This document shows, one piece after another, positions 53,080 through 62,832 of a DNA stretch of 64,000 nt. The stretch comes from Anaerolineae bacterium. GTDB taxonomy: Bacteria; Chloroflexota; Anaerolineae; Aggregatilineales; UBA2796. The DNA is taken from contig JAHBVJ010000007.1 of assembly GCA_019637615.1 (NCBI GenBank), forward strand, positions 186,001 to 250,000, in the 5' to 3' direction. The number at the start of each line of letters is the position of its first letter. The stretch's first letter is position 1. The position numbers were made by a program, and so were the translations under genes. The notes under the pieces were generated by a model. That model had not been told where the DNA came from, searched no databases, and saw nothing but the letters and a program-made list of their open reading frames with translations.

Positions 53080-56000
53080 TTACGATCCGATAGGGATTTT
53101 CACCGTAAACGTCGTCCCTTTATCCACCTGACTTGTAACTTCGATGGTTCCTCCATGCAATTCTATCGATTCCTTAGTGATGACCAACCCTAGTCCTGTT
53201 CCCGGGATCGTCCCTACGTTGGCAGCACGGTGGAATGGCTCGAACAGATACTTGAGATCGGCCTCCGGGATGCCGATGCCTTCGTCCGTTATCTGTAACA
53301 CCAGCGCCTCATCGTGCATATCCATGTTCAGCGTGACGATTTTCCCTTGTGGTGAATACTTGATTGCGTTCGATACCAGATTGCTGATCACCTGCCGCAT
53401 CAACCTGCGATCCAGTTTGACTTCATGCAGCGCAGTATCACATGTGTACTGGATATGATGCTCGAAATCTGGTTTGCTCTCAAACTCGTCAACCACACTC
53501 CGGCACAGTGAGTCCAGATCCAGCAAGACGGGGTTGAATTCCACCCGCCGTGCCTGAATCCGTGCCAGTTGCAGCACATCCTCGATAATGTCCCGCAGAT
53601 GCCAAATTTGTGCTTGTATCTTATGCAAGCGCTGCTCGATCTGCTCGTCACTCAGCCGCGCCCGATATGTGATCACGGTGTCCGTTAGCGCGAGGATAGT
53701 CGCCAGCGGCGTGCGGAACTCGTGCGAAGCCATCGACACGAAGCGTGTTTTCAGGTCGCCCAACTCTTTTTCCTTCAAGACCGCTGCCCGCAGTGTTTCC
53801 TCGACCTTTTTGCGCTCGGTGATGTCGGTCGAGACGCCTAACACATATTTCGAATTGCCATCCGAGCTGATGATCGGCACTTTCGTCGTCTGGAACCAGC
53901 GTGTCACCCCGTTCGCATCGGTGACCGTCTCCTCGACATGCAGTGTTTCACCAGAGTCGATCACGCGGCGATCAGCTTCTATGAAGCTGGCTACCTCGGT
54001 CTGCGATGGGTTGAAATCGGCGTCCGATTTGCCGATGAGCGCTTCCACCGTCGTGTTATAGACCTTGGCTACCATCGGATTGACAAGGATAAAGCGCGCG
54101 TTGTAATCCTTCACAAAGATCATGCTAGGGCTAACATCGATGACCTCGCGCAAGAATGCCCGCTGCTGCTCAAGTTCAGCGGCGGTTTCTTCGCGTTGGG
54201 TGATGTCGAGGACAAAGCTCATGACCATCAGATCGTCTTTGGACTGGATGAAGCTCAGTTCGATCTCTACGGGGAATTCAGTGCCATCTTTACGCTTGGC
54301 AAACAGCGACAAGCCCGCACCCATCCTCCGCATTCGCGGCGCGTTGTAATAGGCTTCGCGGTGTTGAACGTGGTGGCTACGCGCCGAGTCAGGAATCAAG
54401 ACTTCTATAGACTGTCCGACAAATTCTGGTTGTGTGTAGCCGAATAGTCGCTCGGCTTGATGGTTCACCAACGTGATCATACCGTGCTGGTCGGTGATCA
54501 CGACGGCAATCGGCGCGGCTGCCATCAACATGCGGAATTTCTCTTCACTGTTGCGCAGGGCGATTTCGGCTTGTTTGCGCTCGGTGATGTCGCGCGAAGA
54601 AGCGATAAAGCCTTGGACTGTGCCGGTGTGCGAATAGATCGCTCTGACGAGACTTTCCAGCCACACATCATGCCCTTGCTTATGTTTGTAACGGCTCTCT
54701 AGGCGAACAGTAGCGGCATTCGAGGAAATCGCGGCTTGGAGCGCTGCTTGAATCGTTAGCACATCGTCGGCATGTGCATAGTTCAGCGCATTTTGTGTCA
54801 GCAATTCTTCTGGCGCATATCCCAACACCACCTTGCTAGAGGGCGACACGTACTCATACCCACCTTCGATATTCATACGCATCACTACATCCGTGGCGTT
54901 TTCCGCCAGCAACCGGTAGCGCGCTTCGCTTTCTCGCAGCGACAATTGGATTTGTTTGTGCGCCAGCAGACTGCCGAGCGCCAATGCGTACAACGCCAGA
55001 ATATCGAGCACGGCTTTGGATGCGGGTGCATGTGTGATGGCGTTATCGATGATCAGCCAGCCTAGACCTTGTTCCCCATTCCATAGTACGGCAGCAGCGT
55101 TCCAACCAGTACCAATCGGGTCTAGTTCAGTATACAGCGGCACATCCTCATCCAGCGCGATGCGTTCTGTGCGTTGCCATGCGCGCATCTCGATGCTGTT
55201 TGGTTCGGGCACGTACTGCAACTGATGCTCATCGTTTAGGTTGCCTTCACTATCGGTTCCGTAAGTGCCAACGGCACGTCCCTGCGCTGCATCGTACAAA
55301 AACAGTGCCAAGCGTTCCAAACCGAGCCGTTCCAAGCCCAATTCCACCGCACGTTTGTAGAAAACATCGAGGTCATCGATCTGCGTGAGTTCGATGGTGG
55401 TTTCATGCAGGCCTTTCAGGTACGCCTGAAATTCGCGTTCCTCCGCCATCTTTGTTTGCAGTGCTTGTTCCGCTTTAATACGTTCTGTGATGTCCACATT
55501 CACGCCGACCATGCCGATTGGCCGGTTGTGTTCATCCTTCAATAGACTGAGAGAGAGCATCGTGAATACGTTTGTGCCATCTTTTCGGGTTTGGATGACT
55601 TCCCCGCGCCAACGCCCCTTCTCACGCACAATCGTATCAAGCGCCTCTTGGGTTAAGCCATTGACGGTGTGTGTGCGTAATACCTCTGCGGTTGTCTTGC
55701 CGATCACTTCGTCGGCACGCCATCCATAAGTGTTCTCTGCGCCTTGGTTCCACGTTTGAATGTGTGAGTCAGCATCTTTCGAGATGATGGCGTCGGTCAC
55801 GTTCTCTTGCAGACTGGCGTGATAACGCAGTTGGCGCTCGTATTGTTTGCGTTCCGTAATATCGTAATTGACACTGATAATCCCGAAGGGGATGCCGTGG
55901 TCATCCTTGAACAACGTGGTCGATCCCCGGACATAAATCTCGGAGCCATCTTTGCGATGCTGCGTAAAATCCCCTGACCAATTCCCACGCTCAAGAAACT

Positions 56001-59000
56001 CCTGCCGGGTGCGGTCACGCTCTTCATCTGACTCGAACTGAGTAGGCAGAATGGAGGTAACTGGCTTACCAATGACTTCTTCCGCCGTCCAACCATAGAT
56101 ACGTTCCGCCGCCCGATTCCAGCTCTGGATGATGAAGTCGGTATCGGCTGTGATCACTGCATCGCTCACGTTTTCTTGTAAGCTGGCATGGTAACGAAGC
56201 TGGCGTTCTTGTTTTTTGCGCTCCGTAATGTTGCGCGTGATCCCCACCAGACCGAGGAGTTCGCCTTTCAAGTTCCGCATCGGCACCTTGTTGGAGGATG
56301 CCCATTCAAAGCCCCCGACGAAGCCCTTTGAAGGCTGCTCGTGGTCGATCAAAGGCGTGCCTGTTCGCAGCACCTCGTCCTCATCTGCGTGGAACTGAGC
56401 TGCAAGTTCAGGCGGGAAGTAGTCAAAATCGGTCTTGCCAACTAGTTCTTCGGGGGAGGCTGCGCCGCGTGCCTGTGCCAGCGCAAGATTGCCCAACACG
56501 AAGCGATGTTCATTATCCTTCATATAGATGAAGTCGGGCGCTGAATCGATCAAGGTGCGCAGTAAATTGCGCTCTTCTGCTAGCGCCGTTTGCGCACGTT
56601 TTTGCTCGGTAATATCGCGGATGATGCAGATCAGCCCATCGCCCTCGATATGGCTCACGCTGATCTCTGCCTCAAACGTGCTGCCATTACAGCGTACTGC
56701 GTGCGCTTCAAACTGCTTGTTCACACTCTTGGCGATGACGGCTGTCATGACAACATGCACCCGATCCCGATCACTGGGATGGATCAGATCGAGCAGCGAT
56801 TGTTGAGCAGCGGTGTGGGCAGCATACAAGAATAGACTATCGAACGCCTTATTCGTGCGCTGGATGCTGAGATCAGTGAGGACGAGCAGGATGCCATCGA
56901 AGCTGTTGTCCAAAATCGCTTCGATGCGCCCCTTTTCTTCTTCCAGTTCTTTGGTGCGCTCGATGACGCGTTGCTCCAGAGTATCGCGCGCGGACTGAAG
57001 AGCCGTCTCGACTTGTTTGCGTTCTGTGATGTCGATATGTGCGATCACCACACGACGGGGCAACACCTCTTCAAAGGGCGTCACGCCCATCCGAAACCAA
57101 CGTTGCACGGTAGGACTGTGACAGGCGTACTCAAGATAAAAGCTACTGACGTGTCCGGCTATCACGGCACGGATACCCGCTGCTGCCGAAGCTGCATTGT
57201 CCGCGTCTTGTCCGATAACTTTGTCGCACACCGCTAGATAGTTATCACCAACAAACTGTCCCGCCGACGAAGCGCCGTTTTCCTCCGCGAACCGCCGCCA
57301 CGGCGCGTTGACGTTGATAATGGTACCGTCCGTTGCCAGCACGGCGGCATTTGCCGGGAACGAGTCAAGGGTGCTCTGCAAAAACATCTGCATGGCCTCG
57401 ACTGCTTGCGTGTGCTGCTGCTGCTCCATCTGAAGCTGAACACGGTCGGTAATATCCCGTCCCACGCCCTGATACTCTACGACGTGTCCTGCCTCATCCA
57501 CCAGCGCTCGATCTGTCCATTGGAACCATCGCCTTGAGTGGTCGGGCATGACAGTTTCGTGTTCGCTGGTCGCCACCGGGTTTGCCGCATTCAAGGCGAG
57601 TACATTCGCTTTAGCGCGTTCACGCTGTTCTTCAGGGATGCTAGACAGGAAGTGATACCCCAACAAGTCTTGAGCAGGTTTGCCGTAATATTCGGCATAG
57701 GCGCGATTGACGAAGGTTAGCCGGAAATCAGTATTGTAGCGGCAGATCATCTCCGTTTGATCTTCAACAACTTGTCGGTAGTGGGCTTCGCTTTGTCGCT
57801 GCGTCTCTTGTGCTGCCTGAAGGTCGAGGATACGCTTGTTAAGCTCTGTGGTGAGCCGCAATTGCTGGAGGGCAACCGCGAGTTGACCAGCCACTTCGTA
57901 GGCGATGGCTTGATATTCCGGCGTGAAAAAAGCAGGGCTGTCAGCTAATAGGCCGAGCGAACCAATCAGCTGCTCCCGATTCATCAGCATCACCTGCAAA
58001 CCGGAAATGATCCCTTCTTCAAGCAGTTCTTGTCCTTGGGTGGTAGGATTCGTGGCCTGTCGTGGACGAATATCATCAAACACCCGCATATACCGCGCAT
58101 CGAGATCAGCGAGCACCGAGGACGGCACAGAGGTATGGACGCCTTGATCTAGCGTGACCTCACGCTCAAGATTGACCGTAAAAACTGTACCTTCGCCCGT
58201 CTGCGGATCGATCACGCCGACCTTCGCCCGTTGGCATGGGATGAGCTGCCGCAAATACGTAAGCGTGGTCTGGATCAGCTCTTGGATAGAGTCACCCCGT
58301 AGTAAGCCGATGTCGATCTGATGCAGCAGTTCCATGCGTTGAGCAAAGCGTTTCAGGTATTGTTCGTTCTGCTGCCGTTGGATGATCGAGCTGACTTGCT
58401 TGGCTACCATCGCGATCAGACGCACGAGCTGGTCATCTTGGGCGAGGATCACGCGTGTGGCAAAGCATAAGACTGCTAACACGTTGTCATGCGCTGAGAT
58501 CGGCACCCCGACAATCCCGTGCAGCCCCGCAATCTTCGCCGCCTGCAAGCGCACAAATTCATTTTCGGTCAACAGCGTAACATCAGGGATCCATTCCACC
58601 GCGTTAGCCGCCCAGACGCGCCCGATCAGCCCTATCCCCCGATTGAAGACGGCGTCTAGGCTGGCGATGCGGAAGCTATTCAGCCCCTCGTCATCAGCAT
58701 CTGCCACATAGTGCAGCGGGCTGCAAATCAGCGCCGTCTGGTTCAGATTAGGAATCCACACGCCGCCATAATCCCAACCCGTATATTGGCAAACTAGCCG
58801 TAATACAGCCTCGATCGCACCTTGCAAGTCTTCGGCGTCCTGCGTGGTGTTAAGCAGCATCATCAGGAACTCAGTTTGTTTCTGACTTTGCTCAGAGGCC
58901 ATTGTCGAGTTGAGTGCTGTATGACTAGCTTGAGCAGCTAACTGAGCTTCAAGTTCAGCGATGCGAGTTTGCATCTGCGCTTGTGTTTGCCGAGTTTCTT

Positions 59001-59037
59001 TGAGTGCTACGCGGAGTTCTCGGCTTTTTTTTGACAT
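53080..59037 (-). CDS. Giant sensor histidine kinase with about nine PAS and three GAF domains
   Basis: The 1985-residue soluble kinase has an N-terminal coiled coil (1-45), GAF domains at about 60-225 and 245-400, PAS at about 420-545, 555-680, 705-830, 835-955, 960-1085 and 1090-1205, a third GAF at about 1215-1380, PAS at about 1385-1510, 1515-1640 and 1645-1765, and finally HisKA (H1772 in ASHEFRTP) and HATPase (about 1870-1985; NLVSNAIKYSP, GTGLGLVITK). There is no signal peptide, transmembrane helix or receiver domain. Such kinases integrate several intracellular cues, such as redox or small ligands. The phosphate probably goes to the co-transcribed REC hybrid. The last 'NAIKYSPQG' core resembles that of its neighbour, suggesting duplication. 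Confidence 0.93.
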   Translation of the reverse strand: MSKKSRELRVALKETRQTQAQMQTRIAELEAQLAAQASHTALNSTMASEQSQKQTEFLMMLLNTTQDAEDLQGAIEAVLRLVCQYTGWDYGGVWIPNLNQTALICSPLHYVADADDEGLNSFRIASLDAVFNRGIGLIGRVWAANAVEWIPDVTLLTENEFVRLQAAKIAGLHGIVGVPISAHDNVLAVLCFATRVILAQDDQLVRLIAMVAKQVSSIIQRQQNEQYLKRFAQRMELLHQIDIGLLRGDSIQELIQTTLTYLRQLIPCQRAKVGVIDPQTGEGTVFTVNLEREVTLDQGVHTSVPSSVLADLDARYMRVFDDIRPRQATNPTTQGQELLEEGIISGLQVMLMNREQLIGSLGLLADSPAFFTPEYQAIAYEVAGQLAVALQQLRLTTELNKRILDLQAAQETQRQSEAHYRQVVEDQTEMICRYNTDFRLTFVNRAYAEYYGKPAQDLLGYHFLSSIPEEQRERAKANVLALNAANPVATSEHETVMPDHSRRWFQWTDRALVDEAGHVVEYQGVGRDITDRVQLQMEQQQHTQAVEAMQMFLQSTLDSFPANAAVLATDGTIINVNAPWRRFAEENGASSAGQFVGDNYLAVCDKVIGQDADNAASAAAGIRAVIAGHVSSFYLEYACHSPTVQRWFRMGVTPFEEVLPRRVVIAHIDITERKQVETALQSARDTLEQRVIERTKELEEEKGRIEAILDNSFDGILLVLTDLSIQRTNKAFDSLFLYAAHTAAQQSLLDLIHPSDRDRVHVVMTAVIAKSVNKQFEAHAVRCNGSTFEAEISVSHIEGDGLICIIRDITEQKRAQTALAEERNLLRTLIDSAPDFIYMKDNEHRFVLGNLALAQARGAASPEELVGKTDFDYFPPELAAQFHADEDEVLRTGTPLIDHEQPSKGFVGGFEWASSNKVPMRNLKGELLGLVGITRNITERKKQERQLRYHASLQENVSDAVITADTDFIIQSWNRAAERIYGWTAEEVIGKPVTSILPTQFESDEERDRTRQEFLERGNWSGDFTQHRKDGSEIYVRGSTTLFKDDHGIPFGIISVNYDITERKQYERQLRYHASLQENVTDAIISKDADSHIQTWNQGAENTYGWRADEVIGKTTAEVLRTHTVNGLTQEALDTIVREKGRWRGEVIQTRKDGTNVFTMLSLSLLKDEHNRPIGMVGVNVDITERIKAEQALQTKMAEEREFQAYLKGLHETTIELTQIDDLDVFYKRAVELGLERLGLERLALFLYDAAQGRAVGTYGTDSEGNLNDEHQLQYVPEPNSIEMRAWQRTERIALDEDVPLYTELDPIGTGWNAAAVLWNGEQGLGWLIIDNAITHAPASKAVLDILALYALALGSLLAHKQIQLSLRESEARYRLLAENATDVVMRMNIEGGYEYVSPSSKVVLGYAPEELLTQNALNYAHADDVLTIQAALQAAISSNAATVRLESRYKHKQGHDVWLESLVRAIYSHTGTVQGFIASSRDITERKQAEIALRNSEEKFRMLMAAAPIAVVITDQHGMITLVNHQAERLFGYTQPEFVGQSIEVLIPDSARSHHVQHREAYYNAPRMRRMGAGLSLFAKRKDGTEFPVEIELSFIQSKDDLMVMSFVLDITQREETAAELEQQRAFLREVIDVSPSMIFVKDYNARFILVNPMVAKVYNTTVEALIGKSDADFNPSQTEVASFIEADRRVIDSGETLHVEETVTDANGVTRWFQTTKVPIISSDGNSKYVLGVSTDITERKKVEETLRAAVLKEKELGDLKTRFVSMASHEFRTPLATILALTDTVITYRARLSDEQIEQRLHKIQAQIWHLRDIIEDVLQLARIQARRVEFNPVLLDLDSLCRSVVDEFESKPDFEHHIQYTCDTALHEVKLDRRLMRQVISNLVSNAIKYSPQGKIVTLNMDMHDEALVLQITDEGIGIPEADLKYLFEPFHRAANVGTIPGTGLGLVITKESIELHGGTIEVTSQVDKGTTFTVKIPIGS

Positions 59038-59602
59038 TATGCTTGATCCTCATCCAGATCAACGCCTGAAACAAGACGAACCCTTACGTGTTTTTCATTA
59101 TAGTACTAAACTTCATCTATTAATTTTCGCTGCTACTGATGGTTATACTGAGACTTTAAAAATATGTTTTCTAAGTTACGGTCGTATAACCGATGGCGAC
59201 ATCATTATCTTCTATTTGCCCAACTACATGCTTAGTTTCAATTTGAATTAGTATTACGTGCGAGTTACGGTGTCGGCTGAATTCTTGGATCATTCGTTTG
59301 ACATCGATAGCAAATTTGTAATGTTAGAGCTGTGTGAGCGGGATGTATAGTGTAGCGACTAACCTACCAACCGAAGTCAATAGCCCAGTATATTGTATCC
59401 TATTTTCTTCTTAAATTGCCATTTTTTTTCACTAAACTGAAGTATCTGGATACAAATTGTTACTTTTGGCATGGAAACAATTCATTTTCCCGACGCGGCG
59501 TTTAATAGTCGCTAAGGTGCCCGCTATGCGCGGAAACCATGCGCTGCGATCACGCCCCATAACGCGGGGAGCGAACCTTGACGTTGATGCCAAGACATGC
59601 GC
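59038..59602. other. AT-rich spacer upstream of the sensor kinase operon
   Basis: This stretch of about 565 bases lies between the kinase gene start and the aroQ stop codon; both genes are on the minus strand. A possible -10 box for the kinase, TATAAT on the minus strand (59097-59102), lies about 60 bases from its ATG; no good -35 box is found. No gene, RNA or long palindrome was seen in the remainder. Confidence 0.45.
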
Positions 59603-60076
59603 TCAGTCAACTAGTTTGCCCAGATACCCAAGCAGCGCCTCGATCCCCAACAGGTAGCTGCGCCAACCGAAGCCGCACACCTGCCCGACGCAGACCGGCG
59701 CGAGGTACGAATGATGGCGGAACTCTTCGCGCGCGTGAATGTTCGACAGATGCACCTCGACTGTCGGTAGCTTCACCGATGAGATGGCGTCCCGCAGCGC
59801 TACCGAGGTATGCGTCAGACCGCCGGGATTGATCACGACGCCCAGTGCCCACAAGCGCGCCTCTTGAATCGCATCGATCAGCACGCCTTCGTGATTCGAC
59901 TGCATGGTGCGCACGCCAATGCCGTGTTTGGCGGCGAAGCTCACAGCACGTTGATGGATGTCATCCAGCGTCACCGCGCCGTAAATATCGGGTTCGCGCA
60001 AGCCGAGCATGTTCAGGTTTGGCCCGCTGATCAGTAAGATTTCGGACGGTTGAGCGTTCGGCGCTGTAGTCATCAT
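59603..60076 (-). CDS. aroQ: Type II 3-dehydroquinate dehydratase
   Basis: AroQ converts 3-dehydroquinate to 3-dehydroshikimate in the shikimate pathway. The 157-residue protein (150 is typical) shows [18 protein letters not shown], which includes the active-site Tyr, [31 protein letters not shown], and [19 protein letters not shown] with the catalytic His and Arg, then a conserved ending with GFGWRSY. Start is the ATG at 60076; an ATG directly following at 60073 is equally plausible, with GAGGGA just upstream. No other aro gene lies nearby. Confidence 0.96.
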   Translation of the reverse strand: MMTTAPNAQPSEILLISGPNLNMLGLREPDIYGAVTLDDIHQRAVSFAAKHGIGVRTMQSNHEGVLIDAIQEARLWALGVVINPGGLTHTSVALRDAISSVKLPTVEVHLSNIHAREEFRHHSYLAPVCVGQVCGFGWRSYLLGIEALLGYLGKLVD

Positions 60077-60223
60077 GTTCCCTCATGGATGTAGGCTGCA
60101 TCTACCGATTCTACCGTGAATCCGATACCAAGCATCTCAAGTTCATCACGGCAGTGCTGCGCGGCGCACTCCGACAAAATTCATGCGATTCACTTACACA
60201 TTTCCTACAGATGTCTGCTAAAC

Positions 60224-60229
60224 TATAAT
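60224..60229 (+). promoter_or_regulatory. Candidate -10 box (TATAAT) for the FmdB-like gene
   Basis: A perfect TATAAT lies about 65 bases upstream of the ATG at 60295. The -35 region is weak, so this is a single-box call. Confidence 0.38.
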
Positions 60230-60294
60230 GTCGGAGCATGAATATCGTCCCAACGCGATAATCAACACCATAAACGACAATAGGTGAAGCAGCT

Positions 60295-60639
60295 ATGCCA
60301 GTCTACGAGTATCAATGCGAAACATGTGGAGTACGCTTCGAGCGCACACAATCATTCAAAGATGAGCCGATCAAAGTTTGCCCCGAATGTGGCGGCAAAA
60401 CTCACCGCGTTATCGGCGCGACGGGCGTCATCTTCAAGGGATCGGGCTTCTACATCAACGATAGCAAGGGTAAAAGCGCTTCGGTAACGCCGCCAAAGAC
60501 TGGCGAGACGAAGACTGAAAGCGCGGGCGAGGCCGCCAAGACGGAAACTGCTGCTGCCAAAACCGAGACCAAGACAGAAGCAAAGACAGAAACTCCCGCT
60601 CCGGCGGCTGCCAGCACATCAGCTGCCAAGACAGAATAA
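60295..60639 (+). CDS. FmdB-family zinc ribbon protein with Lys/Thr/Ala-rich tail
   Basis: This 114-residue protein has an N-terminal zinc ribbon (MPVYEYQCETCGVRFERTQS, then KVCPECGG) with C8, C11, C29 and C32, as in FmdB/FmdE-like regulatory proteins and YhjQ-type small ribbons. The middle part RVIGATGVIFKGSGFYINDS is the usual conserved end of the ribbon. The tail (about 60-114) is low complexity, with repeated KTET and AAATS-like units, and is probably disordered. FmdB was first linked to control of amidase and formamidase genes; a similar role here is only a guess. It precedes a creatininase-family gene. Confidence 0.9.
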   Translation: MPVYEYQCETCGVRFERTQSFKDEPIKVCPECGGKTHRVIGATGVIFKGSGFYINDSKGKSASVTPPKTGETKTESAGEAAKTETAAAKTETKTEAKTETPAPAAASTSAAKTE

Positions 60640-60734
60640 CAGACAGAATAACAACACATCAGCCCTAGGGCGCACAGCCAACACAGCGTTATACTCACGG
60701 ATAGGTTATTGACCCTATACCGTGAGTACATGCT

Positions 60735-61436
60735 ATGAAAATTGCTGACATGAATTGGATGCAGGTCGAAGCATACCTGCAACACGATGATCGCTGCATT
60801 CTGCCCATCGGCAGCACCGAGCAGCACGCTTACCTCAGCCTCGCCACCGATAACATCCTGTCGGAGCGCGTCTCTATTGACGCCGCCGAACCGCTCGGCA
60901 TCCCTGTCTTTCCCGTCGTCAGCTACGGCATGACGCCGTACTTCCAGAAGTATCCGGGCAGCGTCACCGTGCGCGTCGAGACGTACAACCGCCTGATCCG
61001 CGATATTCTGGACAGCCTTGCCGAACAAGGCTTCAAGCGCATCCTGATCGTCAACGGGCACGGCGGCAACATCCCCGCGATGGGCGTTTATTACGAATGG
61101 GTGAAGGAACATGCCGGTATCCGCGTCAAGTGGCACAACTGGTGGAACGCACCCAAAACGTGGGCGAAGGTGATGGCGACTGATCCGGTGGCTTCTCACG
61201 CGTCGTGGATGGAGAACTTCCCGTGGAACCGGTTGGCGGGCGTGACCATGCCCGACGCGCAGCATCCGGCGGCGAACAGCGAATTGATGCGGCAGATGTC
61301 GGCGGCGGAAGTGCGCGCTTACCTTGGCGATGGCAACTACGCGGGTTATTACCAGCGTCCTGATGCTGACATGCTGGCGATCTGGCAAGTTGCCGTAGAA
61401 GAAACGCGGGCGCTGCTGACCGATGGTTGGGCATGA
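60735..61436 (+). CDS. Creatininase-family amidohydrolase
   Basis: The 233-residue protein belongs to the creatininase/creatinine amidohydrolase family, zinc or manganese enzymes that open cyclic or simple amides. Metal-binding motifs are seen in GSTEQHAYLSLATDN (E, H, D pattern) and in the family's NGHGGN near position 112, followed by a strand with acidic ligands. MftE of mycofactocin and several creatininases share this layout; the exact substrate is unknown. The ATG at 60735 has only weak Shine-Dalgarno support. No mycofactocin genes are adjacent. Confidence 0.9.
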   Translation: MKIADMNWMQVEAYLQHDDRCILPIGSTEQHAYLSLATDNILSERVSIDAAEPLGIPVFPVVSYGMTPYFQKYPGSVTVRVETYNRLIRDILDSLAEQGFKRILIVNGHGGNIPAMGVYYEWVKEHAGIRVKWHNWWNAPKTWAKVMATDPVASHASWMENFPWNRLAGVTMPDAQHPAANSELMRQMSAAEVRAYLGDGNYAGYYQRPDADMLAIWQVAVEETRALLTDGWA

Positions 61437-61866
61437 TGAGCCGACCTGTGCTAAAGTCATAAAAGGTGATTGACTTTCTGTGGTCTATACGGTAACGTAA
61501 GAACCATTCTGCACGATACGTCTTTCTAATATGCGGTTACCAAAGCAAGGAATAGTAGCATGATGCTACAGCAGGCTTGTATGTGTCTGAAGCAGGGACG
61601 GTAAGTTCTTCTTCGGCACAACGCAACTGATACGCGATAACGTAACGATCAACGGCTGACGAAGCACTACGTCCCTGAGAATAGCGGTGGGAACCGTTAT
61701 TCATCATGCTCAACTTTGGGTATGGAGGGACAAAGGTGCTTTTCTTTTGCCTGTTGGTCGTTTTTATTTGGGGTTGAGCTTTCCGCAGTCGTACCCGTAG
61801 CGGCGTATCCAGTGCATTTGGAACGAAGCAGTCAGCAATAGAGACTTTCATGGGGTGAGAGAACTG
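61437..61866 (+). promoter_or_regulatory. Structured leader upstream of cysteine synthase
   Basis: AGGGACG (61594-61600) can pair with CGTCCCT (61670-61676), which can also pair with AGGGAC (61726-61731), so two exclusive folds are possible. A 10-bp hairpin with a GGGA loop (GAATAGCGGT / ACCGTTATTC) is at 61679-61702. I could not match it to SAM, T-box or other known riboswitches. Several hundred bases of leader before a cysteine synthase gene suggest regulation. No gene is seen in the stretch. Confidence 0.4.
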
Positions 61867-62832
61867 ATGGCTTTCCAGACAACGATCAACAATTTCGCAG
61901 CGGCATCCGAGCAACAGCGCGCGGGCGTGACCATCGAGGCGCTGATCGGCAACACGCCGCTGCTTGGCTTCCAACGTCTCACAGCGCACCTGCCGACACA
62001 TGTCAACGTCTACGCCAAGGCCGAGTGGACGAATCCGGGCGGCTCGGTCAAGGATCGGGCGGCGCTGAACATCATCCGCACCGCCGAACGCGAAGGCAAA
62101 CTCAGGCGCGGCATGACGCTGGTAGACAGCACGAGCGGCAACACGGGCATCGCCTACGCCATGATCGGGGCGGCGCGCGGCATCAAGGTCAAGCTGTTTC
62201 TGCCCGCCAACGCCAGCGCCGAACGCGTGACCATCCTCAAGGCGTATGGTGTCGAACTGGTGCTGACCGACCCGCTGGAAGGCTCCGACGGCGCGATCCG
62301 CGCAGTGCGCGAGCTGGTCGCTAACGAGCCGGATGCCTACTTCTATGCCGACCAGTACAGCAATCCCGCCAACTGGCAGGCGCACTATCATTCGACGGGC
62401 ATTGAAATCTGGGAGCAGACGGCGGGCGCGGTGACGCATTTCATCGCGGGGTTGGGCACCAGCGGCACGCTGATGGGCACGGGTCGCCGCCTGAAGGAAT
62501 ATAACCCCGACATTCAGATCATCTCGCTGCAACCCGATTCGCCGTTCCATGGGCTGGAAGGGCTGAAGCATATGCCGTCCGCGATCAAGCCGGGTATCTA
62601 CGATGAGCACCTCGCTGACCGCAACCTCGACATCAACACCGAGGAAACCCACGAGATGGCGCATCGGCTGGCGCGGGAAGAAGGCTTGCTGGTGGGTATC
62701 AGCGCGGCGTCCGCGATGGTGGGGGCGCTGCGGGTGGCGGAGGAGATCGCCCAGACAGGCGAACCCGCGACCATTGTCACACTGTTCCCCGACAACGCCT
62801 ACAAGTACCTGTCGCACGCGCCGTGGAAGTAG
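61867..62832 (+). CDS. cysK: Cysteine synthase family PLP enzyme
   Basis: From the ATG at 61867 the protein has 321 residues; an in-frame GTG at 61855 is an alternative start. It shows fold-type II PLP features: NPGGSVKDR with the Schiff-base K62, the DSTSGNTGIAYA phosphate loop, and GLGTSGTLMGTGRRLKE further on. The family makes L-cysteine from O-acetylserine or O-phosphoserine and sulfide (CysK/CysM); members that form cystathionine also exist. The last PDNAYKYLSH-like strings fit cysteine synthases. It sits at the end of a long structured leader and is followed by repeat DNA. Confidence 0.9.
   Translation: MAFQTTINNFAAASEQQRAGVTIEALIGNTPLLGFQRLTAHLPTHVNVYAKAEWTNPGGSVKDRAALNIIRTAEREGKLRRGMTLVDSTSGNTGIAYAMIGAARGIKVKLFLPANASAERVTILKAYGVELVLTDPLEGSDGAIRAVRELVANEPDAYFYADQYSNPANWQAHYHSTGIEIWEQTAGAVTHFIAGLGTSGTLMGTGRRLKEYNPDIQIISLQPDSPFHGLEGLKHMPSAIKPGIYDEHLADRNLDINTEETHEMAHRLAREEGLLVGISAASAMVGALRVAEEIAQTGEPATIVTLFPDNAYKYLSHAPWK

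Noticed and set aside
59240..59580. Possible tRNA or small RNA gene in the spacer next to aroQ
   Set aside because: No GTTCGAATC-like T-loop with matching acceptor and anticodon stems was found, and no terminator-linked hairpin.
61670..61731. T-box or SAM riboswitch, because of GGTGGGAACCG and GGAGGGAC strings
   Set aside because: GGTGGGAACCG is part of a simple 10-bp hairpin rather than the T-box bulge, and the SAM core GGCAAC element is missing.
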